Assembly: GCA_043755595.1 (NCBI GenBank)
Contig: JAYUSQ010000287.1
Coordinates: 1 to 33,772, forward strand
Length of the DNA stretch: 33,772 nt
Origin: VFZP01 sp043755595
GTDB lineage: Bacteria; Acidobacteriota; Terriglobia; Bryobacterales; Bryobacteraceae
Direction: 5' to 3'
In this document: positions 26,627-33,772 of the stretch, piece by piece
Numbering within the stretch: position 1 is the stretch's first letter
Layout: the number at the start of each line of letters is the position of its first letter
Made by a program: the position numbers and the translations under genes
The notes under the pieces: generated by a model
What the model was told of the DNA's origin: nothing
Seen by the model: the letters and a program-made list of their open reading frames with translations, nothing else
Databases searched by the model: none

Positions 26627-27715
26627 ATGCCGATTCAAAAACAAGCCTCCGCGTTCATCGCCGCTATCCTCCTCTTGGCCGCTTCGTGCGGTTCTACGGA
26701 AAAGGCGAAGGCTCCGGCAGCTTTATCGGCGACGCCAATCGGCGCTCCGATTCAGATAGCCGCCCCGCTCGGGCTGCCCGTGGTGCCGATCCCAGCCGGC
26801 AATCCTCCGACTGCCGAAACGGTTGAGCTAGGACGGAAGTTGTTTTTCGAGACGAAGCTTTCGGCCGACGGCACCGTATCATGCGCCAGTTGTCACGCGC
26901 CCGCCGCCGCCTTCGCCGATCCGAGGCGCTTCTCGCTCGGCGTGGGCGCAAAGCCGGGTGGGCGCAACGCTCCGCCGGTGTTGAATGCAGCCTACCATCC
27001 GGTGCAGTTTTGGGATGGCCGTGCAGCCACGCTCGAAGCACAAGCGGCCGGGCCGATCGCCAATCCGGTCGAGATGAATCTGCCGCACGGCGACTGCACG
27101 ACGCGCATCGATTCCGATCCGGCATACCACGCGATGTTTGACAAAGCCTTTGGTCCTGGACCGGTAAACATGGACAAGATTACCAAGGCGATCGCCAGTT
27201 TTGAGCGGACGCTGGTGAGTGGCAATTCGCCATTTGACCGCTACCAGTTTGGCGGCGACAAGAAGGCGATGAGCGATTCGGCGATCCGGGGATTAGAAGT
27301 TTTCAAGGATAAAAATCGTGGCAATTGCGCCGTCTGCCACACCATTGACGAGAAACACGCGCTTTTCTCCGACGGCAAGTTTCATAACCTTGGCGTGGGG
27401 ATGGATTCCAAAGGCGAGTTGACCGACCTGGGCCGTTACGCCGAAACCAAAGTGGAAGCCGACAAAGGGGCATTTCGCACACCTACGCTGCGTAGTATCG
27501 CTCTGACCGCGCCGTATATGCACGACGGCAGTCAACGCACCTTGGCCGATGTGGTGGACTTTTACGTCGGCGGCGGTAGTTCCAATCCCTACCTCGACAA
27601 GGAAATCAAAGAACTCAAACTCAGCGGGCAGGAGCGTGCGGACCTGGCGGCTTTCATGGAAGCTCTGACAGGCGACGCGCCGGCGAACTCTGGTCCGATC
27701 GCGGCCAATCGATGA
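26627..27715 (+). CDS. lipoprotein diheme cytochrome c peroxidase / MauG family
   Basis: This 362-residue protein has a lipoprotein signal (LLLAAS then Cys21), so it should be membrane-anchored in the periplasm. Haem sites are CASCH at 86-90 and CAVCH at 234-238. VQFWDGRAAT gives the conserved Trp129, and FRTPTLRSIALTAPYMHDGS the C-terminal signature. It is a paralogue of the 22724 gene with the same domain order but a different anchor. It could be a peroxidase or a MauG-like maturase. Its stop overlaps the next ATG (ATGA at 27712), so it is translationally coupled to the cupredoxin lipoprotein and, through that, to the YVTN propeller. Confidence 0.88.
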   Translation: MPIQKQASAFIAAILLLAASCGSTEKAKAPAALSATPIGAPIQIAAPLGLPVVPIPAGNPPTAETVELGRKLFFETKLSADGTVSCASCHAPAAAFADPRRFSLGVGAKPGGRNAPPVLNAAYHPVQFWDGRAATLEAQAAGPIANPVEMNLPHGDCTTRIDSDPAYHAMFDKAFGPGPVNMDKITKAIASFERTLVSGNSPFDRYQFGGDKKAMSDSAIRGLEVFKDKNRGNCAVCHTIDEKHALFSDGKFHNLGVGMDSKGELTDLGRYAETKVEADKGAFRTPTLRSIALTAPYMHDGSQRTLADVVDFYVGGGSSNPYLDKEIKELKLSGQERADLAAFMEALTGDAPANSGPIAANR

Positions 27716-28485
27716 AGCGCTGGGCAGCGGTCGCGATCCTCGCTCTCACGGCTTGCTCGGGTCCGACTCAGCCGGCGGCCGTCAGGAAGGATGCGCCGCC
27801 CCTCGACCCGGTCTACTTTTCTGTCGACGCGAAAACGACCGCGGCGATTCGCGGCCGCGTCGGGTTCAAGGGGCCGAGGCCGAGGCCGCAAGCGCTCCGC
27901 ATCGATGAGGACCCGGCCTGCGTCAAGTTGAACCGGGGGCGTCTGTTGGAAGAGTCGGTTGTCGTCAAGGGCGGTTTGGCGAACGTGTTTGTCTATGTGA
28001 AGAACGGGCTTGAAGGTAAGAAGTTCGCGCCTCCGCCACCGGAGCAAGTGGTGGTCATCGATCAAAAGGGATGCCGTTTCGATCCTCATGTGATTGGGCT
28101 GCGCGTGGGGCAGACCCTGCGCATCACCAACTCCGATCCGGTTACGCACAACATCCACCCGCAGCCGGCGATGAATCGCGAATGGAACCAGAGCCAGGAA
28201 GCGGGCGCGGCGCCTCTTGAACGCAAGTTTGTGCGGCCGGAAATCATGATGCGAGTAAAATGTAACGTGCATTCCTGGATGCGCGCGTATGTGAGTGCGC
28301 TGGAGCACCCGTACTTTGCGGTGACCGGCGCGGATGGGTCGTTTGAGATCGCTGGGCTGCCGCCGGGCGATTATGCGATCGAGGCGCGGCATGAGAAGCT
28401 AGGGCGGCAGGAACTGGCGGTCGCACTCGCGCCGTCTGAGATCAAGCAGGTTGATATGGTATTCACGGGAGCAACCAAGCAATGA
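27712..28485 (+). CDS. cupredoxin lipoprotein with C-terminal carboxypeptidase-regulatory-like domain
   Basis: This 257-residue protein has a lipobox (LTA then Cys15). The middle is a cupredoxin with His146 or His149 (VTHNIHP), Cys184, His187 and Met190 (CNVHSWM) as copper ligands; extra residues before them (about 40-110, with Cys70) enlarge the fold. A C-terminal beta-sandwich (about 195-252: YFAVTGADGSFEIAGLPPGDY) resembles CarboxypepD_reg or Cna-B modules. It is a likely electron acceptor or donor for the upstream diheme protein. It overlaps both neighbours by ATGA junctions, so the three products are probably made in balanced amounts. Confidence 0.86.
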   Translation: MKRWAAVAILALTACSGPTQPAAVRKDAPPLDPVYFSVDAKTTAAIRGRVGFKGPRPRPQALRIDEDPACVKLNRGRLLEESVVVKGGLANVFVYVKNGLEGKKFAPPPPEQVVVIDQKGCRFDPHVIGLRVGQTLRITNSDPVTHNIHPQPAMNREWNQSQEAGAAPLERKFVRPEIMMRVKCNVHSWMRAYVSALEHPYFAVTGADGSFEIAGLPPGDYAIEARHEKLGRQELAVALAPSEIKQVDMVFTGATKQ

Positions 28486-29546
28486 AGTCCGTACGGATCG
28501 TACTCGCGGGAGTGGTTTTGATGGCCGGGTGCTCAACCGCTCCGGAAGCCGCTAAGGCGCCCACGCCTCCAACGCCCGCGCCGAAGAAGGGCGCCTACTC
28601 GATCTACGTGACCAATGAGAACGGGGGCGACGTGAGCGTGATCGATTCGGACTCCTTGACGGTGATCGCGACGATCCCGGTGGGCAAGCGGCCACGGGGT
28701 ATTCACCTGGGGCCCGACGGGCGCACGTTTTTTGTCGCGCTCAGCGGCTCGCCGCCCGCGCCTCCGGAAGTCGATGAAAGCACGCTGCCGCCACCGGATA
28801 AAAGCGCCGATGGGATTGGTGTTGTCGACGTGGCGCAGGGCAAGGTTGTGCGCGTCATCAAGTCTGGATCCGACCCCGAAGAGTTCGACTTGAGCCGTGA
28901 CGGGAAACTGCTGTTCGTGTCGAATGAAGATGACGGTAAGGTGAGCATCACCGATATCGCCGAGGGCAAGCTGGCGGGTGAGGTCAAGGTGGGCGACGAG
29001 CCCGAAGGCGTGACGACGAGCCCGGACGGCAAGTTTGTTTACGTGACGTCGGAAGACAGCGGCACGGTGACCGTGGTGGATCCAGCGGCGAACAAGGCAA
29101 TCAAGACGCTAAAGGTGGGCCGGCGGCCGCGCTCGGTGGCGTTCCTGCCCGATGGTTCGCGCGCCTATGTGACCAGCGAAAACGACGGTGTGGTTACGCT
29201 GGTGGATTCGGTGAAGCATCAGGCGATCCGGGCGATCCGATTGGGTGAAGCCGGCAAGGTGAAGCCGATGAAGGCGATCGTTTCAAAGGACGGCGCGACG
29301 CTCTACGTCAGCTCCGGCCGTGGGAAGAATGTCTATATCGTCGACACAAAGACCAACGAGATTGCCGGGACCGTCGAGGTCGGGAAGCGGCCCTGGGGGA
29401 TCGCGCTATCTCCCGATGGTAAGACTTTGTTTGTCGCCGACGGGCCTTCAAACGAAGTAGTGGTGGTCGATCTGGCCGCGAAGGCCGTCGTGAAGAAGAT
29501 CCCGGTGGGTCAGGGACCGTGGGGGCTTTTAACGCTCGCCAATTGA
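28482..29546 (+). CDS. YVTN-repeat beta-propeller lipoprotein
   Basis: This 354-residue protein has a lipobox (LMAG then Cys17) and seven roughly 40-45-residue YVTN-type blades, for example YVTNENGGDVSVID, FVSNEDDGKVSITD, YVTSEDSGTVTVVD, YVTSENDGVVTLVD, YVSSGRGKNVYIVD and FVADGPSNEVVVVD. Each is followed by a VGxxPxGI-like turn. The second blade carries a Pro-rich loop (about 89-105). Seven-blade YVTN propellers occur in the alpha subunit of methylamine dehydrogenase and in binding or scaffold proteins. It is coupled to the cupredoxin gene by an ATGA overlap. No enzymatic residues can be assigned. Confidence 0.88.
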   Translation: MKSVRIVLAGVVLMAGCSTAPEAAKAPTPPTPAPKKGAYSIYVTNENGGDVSVIDSDSLTVIATIPVGKRPRGIHLGPDGRTFFVALSGSPPAPPEVDESTLPPPDKSADGIGVVDVAQGKVVRVIKSGSDPEEFDLSRDGKLLFVSNEDDGKVSITDIAEGKLAGEVKVGDEPEGVTTSPDGKFVYVTSEDSGTVTVVDPAANKAIKTLKVGRRPRSVAFLPDGSRAYVTSENDGVVTLVDSVKHQAIRAIRLGEAGKVKPMKAIVSKDGATLYVSSGRGKNVYIVDTKTNEIAGTVEVGKRPWGIALSPDGKTLFVADGPSNEVVVVDLAAKAVVKKIPVGQGPWGLLTLAN

Positions 29547-29935
29547 TCTGCGCCTATCCAGCCGAGACTGGAGAACGGATAGTCTTCCGGGCGGCTGCTT
29601 AGATGCGAGCGCACGGGGAGAGACTCCACATAGGTGGCGGCGCAGTCTAGTTCGGCATCGGTCCGGATGATGCGAATCCGGTATGGCGAAGCGCCGGTGA
29701 GTGCGGCAAAGCGCGCCAGCAAGACCGTAGGATCCTCCAGCGGATAGAGCAGCAGAGCCAGCTTGTTGGGTAAGGCGGCATAAGCACGCAGCCAATATCG
29801 TTGGCGCACGCAGCCGTCGCGGATCGCCGCGACCACTTGCCGCGCGTGGTCGGCGTCTTTCCCCGGATCTCGCCTCCAAACCGCTAGTAGCCAATGGCCG
29901 GGTTCGGTTGGTATTTCCGTTACTCTTGCGCTCAC
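29510..29935 (-). CDS. RAYT/IS200-like (Y1_Tnp) protein lacking the HUH motif
   Basis: This 141-residue protein begins at a GTG. Its middle reads AYAALPNKLALLLYPLEDP, where active Y1 transposases have a V-M-P-N-H-V-H-L-L-L type segment, so the metal-binding His-x-His is replaced by Lys and Ala. The C-terminal YVESLPVRSHLSSRPEDYPFSS (split here at Tyr102) matches the Y...NPV..G...RPEDYPWSS signature of REP-associated transposases. It is shorter than usual RAYTs and should be catalytically inactive, or a domesticated DNA-binding derivative. The frame is intact, which argues against simple decay. It converges on the YVTN gene with a 37-base overlap. Confidence 0.68.
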   Translation of the reverse strand: MSARVTEIPTEPGHWLLAVWRRDPGKDADHARQVVAAIRDGCVRQRYWLRAYAALPNKLALLLYPLEDPTVLLARFAALTGASPYRIRIIRTDAELDCAATYVESLPVRSHLSSRPEDYPFSSLGWIGADQLASVKSPHGP

Positions 29936-30298
29936 ATAGTTAGTAGTGCTTTGAGGAGGCCGATTTTCTCAGGGAATCTTTGGGAAATTTGTGCGGTGGG
30001 CGACATGAAATGCAAGGCAAGTCGAGGATATCCGGGGCGGCTCTGGGCAGCGGCTGCCGTGCGGTCGGACTGCGGTAGACCACTGGTGCTACGATGCGGC
30101 GAGTACTGCTAACCTCTACACATCGCGACTTAGGCGCAAGTTGAGCTTGCCACTCTACTGAAGTGCTACCGTGTGCGCGGAGTCCCGAATTCGTGAAGAG
30201 TGTTCTACTGCACCGTTACCTTGGTGATCGCCCTGAACGGCATCACACCGGTGCGCCGGTGCCGAGGAGCCTGAAGTTTGAGTAGGAAGGAACACAGC
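29936..30298. other. 363-base stretch without a recognisable gene
   Basis: No open frame with protein-like content was found. Two hairpins are visible: GCAAG-TTGAG-CTTGC (30136-30150) and CACCGG-TGCG-CCGGTG (30246-30261), the latter 40 bases before the DUF6152-type pseudogene start. AGGAAGG near 30284-30290 is the pseudogene's ribosome binding site. The stretch follows the RAYT-like gene and looks like eroded accessory DNA. Confidence 0.5.
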
Positions 30299-30522
30299 AT
30301 GGCTAAACTTCTAAGTGCGTTATCACTGCTAGCGCTGACAACACCAATATACGCTCATCATTCCGCAGCCACGTCTGACTTGGCCACTCCACGTCATCAA
30401 GGGTGGTAATCGCAAGTGTGCGTTTCGCCAATCCTTATTCATCCATCGTGATTGAAATAGCATTTGGCAATGGCGAGAAACAAATTTGGGCAGTGGAAAA
30501 CTCAGGTACTTTAACGTGGTAG
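30299..30522 (+). pseudogene. frameshifted DUF6152-type secreted protein gene
   Basis: An ATG with AGGAAGG upstream encodes a good signal peptide (MAKLLSALSLLALTTPIYA) followed by HHSAA, the start typical of DUF6152 proteins, then stops at 30407. The following family segment, VIASVRFANPYSSIVIEI with EKQIWAVENSG, continues in another frame from about 30391 to the TAG at 30520. A frame change of one or two bases near 30380-30400 therefore breaks the gene, and no proper C-terminus follows. Family assignment rests on the AHHS start, the FANPYSSI motif and the IWAVE motif. Confidence 0.7.
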
Positions 30523-30527
30523 GATTC

Positions 30528-30561
30528 AATCACCTATGCACAGAAAATCACCTATGCACAG
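30528..30561 (+). repeat. short tandem duplication
   Basis: AATCACCTATGCACAG occurs at 30528-30543 and 30546-30561, an 18-base period. It lies at the junction between the DUF6152-type remnant and the foreign-looking propeller gene. Confidence 0.8.
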
Positions 30562-30619
30562 TTCGGCTCCCCAGCACATCCGCTATTTTTTTAGAATGCG
30601 TCCCGGCATCGGACGAACG

Positions 30620-32446
30620 ATGCGGATTTCAGCTTCATTCCATCCTCGCCTCCAGTCGGCGCTCCTCGCGCCCCAACTCCCATTCCTCATAAAACCCTTA
30701 CGCTTCGCTGCGCTCCTCGCCGGCCTTGTGGCTGTTGTCTCGTCCGCCTCCGCCCAGACCAAAGTTGAGTCTCTCGTCCTCGCACCTGAGGCGGCCAGCG
30801 CTTCCAACATCTCCGTCTCGACCATCTCCAAGTCCGGACTCCACGGTCTCACCGTTGTGCCGAAAGGCAGCCGCTTCGTCGTCCTGATGGACGGCGTCGA
30901 GGGTCCGCGGTTCGACCGCCGCGCCGCGCAGAGTCCGGTCGTCACCGACGACGGCCGCCGGCACGCCTACGCCGCCATCGCCGGCACCGAGGCGATCATG
31001 GTCATCGACGGCAAGGAAGTTGGCCGCGCTCCGGCCAAGAACGGCCAGAGCCCGTTCCAGAAATATGGTTTTTCCAAAACCGGAAAGCGCTCGTGGTTCA
31101 CGCAGTTGGAGGTCGAGAAGGACAGAAACTTCTATGAACGGCTCGTGGTGGACGGGCAACCGGCCGGCGATTTCGCGGGCGTTGGCAGCCTCGTGTTCAG
31201 CCCCGACGAGTCGCGCTACGCGGTCCTCGTGACCAAGCACCTCGACCGCCGCGAATTCCTCGTCGTCGATGGCAAGGACGTCGGTTTCCAAGGCGACTCG
31301 CCGCAATTTTCCCCCGACGGAAAAAATGTGCTCACCATCGGTCGTCCGCCCGATCAGGATGTCCTCATCATCAACGGCCGCCAAGCTTCGCGCGCCCCAA
31401 AAATCCACAGCGTGCACATGTCCACCGGCGGGCTCAACCTGCTCGTCCTCAGCCCGAGCCGCAGCGCCTCGGGCGATCAAGCGCAGTTCCTCGGCACCGG
31501 CGGCAAGAAGATCGAAGGTAGCGAGTCCGTGAGTATCGACAACGTGACCTTCAGCCCGGACGGCAAACGCTACGCCGCCCTTTGCACGGTCGGGCTCGGA
31601 AAGAAATTCCTCCTCCTCGACGGCAAGCGGGGCCAGATCTACGATCAAATCCTCGACTTCCAGTTCAGCGCGGATTCCGCGAAGGCGTACTACATCGCCG
31701 TCTCCGGCGGGAAACAATTCTTCGTCACGGGCGAGGACGAGTCCGACGGTTACCAGACCGTGCAGCCCGTGGTGCTCAGCGCCGACGGCAAGCACGTGGG
31801 CTGCATAGGCCGCTTGATGGGGTCGCGCGAAGCGCACGTCGTAATCGATGGCAAGGTTGTGACGACGCCGCGCGACGCCTCGCTCCTCGGCCTCAGCGCG
31901 GATGGCAGCCGCTATGGTTTCCAAGGCGGCAACAGCCCCAACCAAATGCTCTATCTCGACGGCGTAGAGCAGAAGGGTGTCGCCATGACCGCGCCGAACT
32001 TATCCCAGGGCGGGAGAGAAGGGCTCCAGCCGATCTTCGCCTTCAGCCCCGACGGGAAACACGTCGCGTACCAAGGCTTCGTGAACAGCCAGATGGCCGA
32101 CCAAGGCCTCGTCCTCAACGGCAAGCTCGTCGATCCCAAGAAAGCGATCTGGAACGTGCCGCTCTTCACTCCTGACAGCCGCCACATGCTCTATTTTCGC
32201 GCGGTGGCGGGCGGCGGCTATGAACTCGTGGTGGACGGCGCCGCCGCGGTGAAATTCACCGCCATCCCCATCTTCATGAGGACATCCGGCATCGCTCCGT
32301 TCGAGTTGGGCGCCGACGGTGTGTTCACGTTCCTCGGCGAGCAGGACGGCGCGCTGAAGCGCTTCCGCGTGACACCGGGCGCCGACACCAGCATCGCCGC
32401 GATGATGGCCGGCGTCGAAGCGGCCGGGGCGAAGCAGAAGAAGTAA
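30620..32446 (+). CDS. secreted beta-propeller protein with repeated FSPDGK and VVDGK motifs
   Basis: This 608-residue exported protein has an extended leader with a hydrophobic core ending SSASAQ (about residue 46 from the chosen start). The rest consists of WD40/PD40-like blades with recurring SPDGK and V-[VI]-D-G-K/E units (VMDGVEG, MVIDGKEV, LVVDGKDV, VVIDGKVV, LVLNGKLV, LVVDGAAA). The start is uncertain: in-frame ATGs exist at 30536, 30596 and 30620. A TAGAAT -10 candidate at 30592-30597 favours 30620. Codon use differs from the rest of the window, with CTC, GTC and TCC strongly preferred (CTC three times in a row at 31610-31618), suggesting horizontal acquisition. No catalytic function can be proposed. 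Confidence 0.72.
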   Translation: MRISASFHPRLQSALLAPQLPFLIKPLRFAALLAGLVAVVSSASAQTKVESLVLAPEAASASNISVSTISKSGLHGLTVVPKGSRFVVLMDGVEGPRFDRRAAQSPVVTDDGRRHAYAAIAGTEAIMVIDGKEVGRAPAKNGQSPFQKYGFSKTGKRSWFTQLEVEKDRNFYERLVVDGQPAGDFAGVGSLVFSPDESRYAVLVTKHLDRREFLVVDGKDVGFQGDSPQFSPDGKNVLTIGRPPDQDVLIINGRQASRAPKIHSVHMSTGGLNLLVLSPSRSASGDQAQFLGTGGKKIEGSESVSIDNVTFSPDGKRYAALCTVGLGKKFLLLDGKRGQIYDQILDFQFSADSAKAYYIAVSGGKQFFVTGEDESDGYQTVQPVVLSADGKHVGCIGRLMGSREAHVVIDGKVVTTPRDASLLGLSADGSRYGFQGGNSPNQMLYLDGVEQKGVAMTAPNLSQGGREGLQPIFAFSPDGKHVAYQGFVNSQMADQGLVLNGKLVDPKKAIWNVPLFTPDSRHMLYFRAVAGGGYELVVDGAAAVKFTAIPIFMRTSGIAPFELGADGVFTFLGEQDGALKRFRVTPGADTSIAAMMAGVEAAGAKQKK

Positions 32447-32462
32447 CTTTCCGTCTTTCTCC

Positions 32463-32479
32463 ATGTGATTTGATCACAT
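32463..32479. promoter_or_regulatory. perfect inverted repeat, weak terminator or operator
   Basis: ATGTGAT-TTG-ATCACAT has 7-base arms. It follows the propeller gene by 16 bases on the plus strand and includes the stop of the minus-strand remnant. No T tract follows. It resembles a CRP/FNR dyad but with a 5-base centre instead of 6, and there is no promoter beside it. Confidence 0.4.
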
Positions 32480-32617
32480 CTCCTTGGCCAGTCGCCAATC
32501 GATTTCCGCCTGGAGGAATCGGCTCAGCCCGCGACCGAGGACCAGCCAGCCGGGGGCTCCGTTGTTCGTGATGCGACTGATCGCTACTTTCGTTCCGCGC
32601 CAATGTCCTGGCAGAAA
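32474..32617 (-). pseudogene. C-terminal remnant of an unidentified gene
   Basis: A 47-codon frame without a start codon, bounded by TAG upstream and TGA at 32476-32474, reads as ordinary protein: LPGHWRGTKVAISRITNNG followed by APGWLVLGRGLSRFLQAEID and WRLAKEM. The balanced composition suggests a real former coding end rather than a shadow frame. I do not recognise the family. It lies between the propeller gene and the right-edge gene. Confidence 0.35.
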
Positions 32618-32640
32618 CTAACTCCTCGACGGAGGAACAC

Positions 32641-33772
32641 CTAAAGTTTGGGCTTGTTCTCGTCGCGGTTACGGGCCAATCGGCGCTGGAAGGCCTCTTC
32701 GGTCTCCACAATTAGGCGTCCGCGCTTCAGGTTATCCTCGACGACGTAATAAAGGACGCGCAACCCGGACAGATTCCAATCGTAATGCGAGGTCGAGTAC
32801 TTCGTGCCGTCTTCGTGCCGTGTGAAGACCACCGGTTGCCTCCTAAACCTGGGGCCGTACTTGGCCGTCAGTTCGCGCATCGCCGTCTCTGCTACAGCAA
32901 AGCCATCCGTGTTCGCGGTGATTCCGATTAGCCGTCCGCTTGAGTCCAGTTGGGCAGTCACGGTACAGTCCGACATCCAACGCGGACAGTTCGCACGGGC
33001 CAGCTTGATGAGCGGTATGGGTCCGCCACCCGGGTTCATCGCCTGGGTTGCCAATTCCGTCAACATGTCGTTGGCCAGGCAGGTCGTGGGGCGGTCTACG
33101 GTGAGCTCCAAAAGGGGGCACGAGGGAAGCGCAAGCCGCTCACCGAGTTGGATACCGAACACTTTGGTGTCGACGCCAGCGGCCTTGACACGGGCGACCG
33201 TGGATTCGAGAGGCGGGGGAGCCTGAGCAGCCACAGGCGGCGCAACAGGCATGGGCTTCGGCTGTCGCGGCGCCGCGGCCGGCGGCGGCGGGGCTTGCGC
33301 AGTTCCGCCGAATGCCTCATTCCGCTGGCGCATCGCAGCGATCCGCGCATTGAGTTGGCGGGTAACAGCTTGCGATTGCGCTCGCAGGGCAGGCGATAAA
33401 AAACGATTCAAAATTTCTTCGCGCAGAGCCGGGTCGTTCTCGAAGCGGCGTAGAGATCGGAGGAAGTCGGGATCCCGATTGGCGCGCTCTTCATAAGGCT
33501 TCATAGCTTCATAACGCCCCTGAGCATACTCGGCCCGGATGCGCATCTCATCCGGCGTACCGTTTCCAACGGCGGTCCGTCCGTTCGACAGCTCCTCGAT
33601 CATGTCCTGCAACTGCTGGAAGGCGCCAATTCGGCGCGCAGCCGCTTCTTGGGGATCGGCCGCTGTAATCTCGGCAACGACCCGCTCCGGCAGAGGCATT
33701 TCGGCAAGATGCGGCGGATTGAGCCGTCCGGGTCGCTGTCCTTGTGCCGCGCCGATGAGCACCGTCGCGAGC
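32641..33772 (-). CDS. secreted protein of unknown function, 5' end beyond the window
   Basis: The frame runs through the right edge. A GTG at 33762 is in frame, but the codons before it (Leu-Ala-Thr then VLIGAAQGQ) look like the end of a signal peptide, so the true start is outside. About 376 residues are visible. They comprise a helical, charged N-terminal part (about 20-150), a Pro/Ala-rich linker (AQAPPPPAAAPRQPKP) and a C-terminal domain with several cysteines (LPSCPLLELTVDRPTTC, then ANCPRWMSDC) and a TonB-C-like strand pattern (CTVTAQLDSSGRLIGITANT). It may be a distant TonB-C or periplasmic binding domain, but I do not assign a family. Confidence 0.7.
   Translation of the reverse strand, partial: LATVLIGAAQGQRPGRLNPPHLAEMPLPERVVAEITAADPQEAAARRIGAFQQLQDMIEELSNGRTAVGNGTPDEMRIRAEYAQGRYEAMKPYEERANRDPDFLRSLRRFENDPALREEILNRFLSPALRAQSQAVTRQLNARIAAMRQRNEAFGGTAQAPPPPAAAPRQPKPMPVAPPVAAQAPPPLESTVARVKAAGVDTKVFGIQLGERLALPSCPLLELTVDRPTTCLANDMLTELATQAMNPGGGPIPLIKLARANCPRWMSDCTVTAQLDSSGRLIGITANTDGFAVAETAMRELTAKYGPRFRRQPVVFTRHEDGTKYSTSHYDWNLSGLRVLYYVVEDNLKRGRLIVETEEAFQRRLARNRDENKPKL

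Noticed and set aside
30061..30120. Possible small RNA or tRNA-like fold in the gene-free stretch
   Set aside because: Only one short GGTC/GACC pairing is visible, with no acceptor stem, anticodon arm or T-loop sequence.
30698..31945. Long minus-strand open frame opposite the foreign-looking propeller gene
   Set aside because: It is a GC-rich shadow frame; the plus-strand frame has a signal peptide and repeated propeller motifs.

Overview
The window is high-GC, densely coded chromosomal DNA from a Gram-negative bacterium. kdsA (KDO synthesis), OmpA-like and TonB-C proteins, and periplasmic c-type cytochromes all imply an outer membrane. The mix of a BlaI/M56 pair, many small TonB-C proteins, a BNR propeller, a DUF6152-type remnant, a membrane pyrophosphatase and MauG-like peroxidases resembles Acidobacteriota, probably Bryobacterales/Solibacter relatives. 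That placement is inferred from gene content, not from a marker-gene comparison. No rRNA, tRNA or CRISPR array was seen.

Layout. (1) 1-4848: a minus-strand operon (glutathione peroxidase, glyoxylate aminotransferase, galactonate-dehydratase-like enolase) diverges from a plus-strand pair (pentaheme cytochrome c and an FMN 2-hydroxyacid dehydrogenase with a Tat-like leader). Together they suggest 2-hydroxyacid oxidation into a cytochrome chain, with glyoxylate transaminated nearby. (2) 4861-6443: a BlaI repressor with a strong promoter overlapped by inverted repeats, translationally coupled to an M56 metallopeptidase fused to a TonB-C domain. (3) 6430-9694: overlapping hppA and kdsA on the minus strand. 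(4) 9931-15641: a BNR propeller/OmpA-like pair, two tandem terminators, then ilvD. (5) 15654-20322 (minus): rel, an overlapping DUF971 gene, an AlbA_2/GHKL (Schlafen-like) gene flanked by a second, decayed copy of the DUF971 3' end, and a small secreted protein. (6) 20403-22712: three TonB-C proteins around a palindrome-rich divergent region. (7) 22724-29546: two modules of diheme peroxidase (MauG/CCP) plus cupredoxin on either side of a PilJ-like chemoreceptor; the second module ends with a YVTN propeller lipoprotein. (8) 29510-33772: a looser region with a RAYT-like protein lacking its HUH motif, a frameshifted DUF6152-type pseudogene, a short tandem repeat, a secreted propeller gene with foreign-looking codon use, a gene remnant, and a partial secreted protein at the right edge.

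The two points most worth following up are the MauG-cupredoxin-YVTN-propeller set, which echoes the methylamine dehydrogenase cluster without its quinone-bearing subunit, and the Schlafen-like gene apparently inserted at the 3' end of DUF971.
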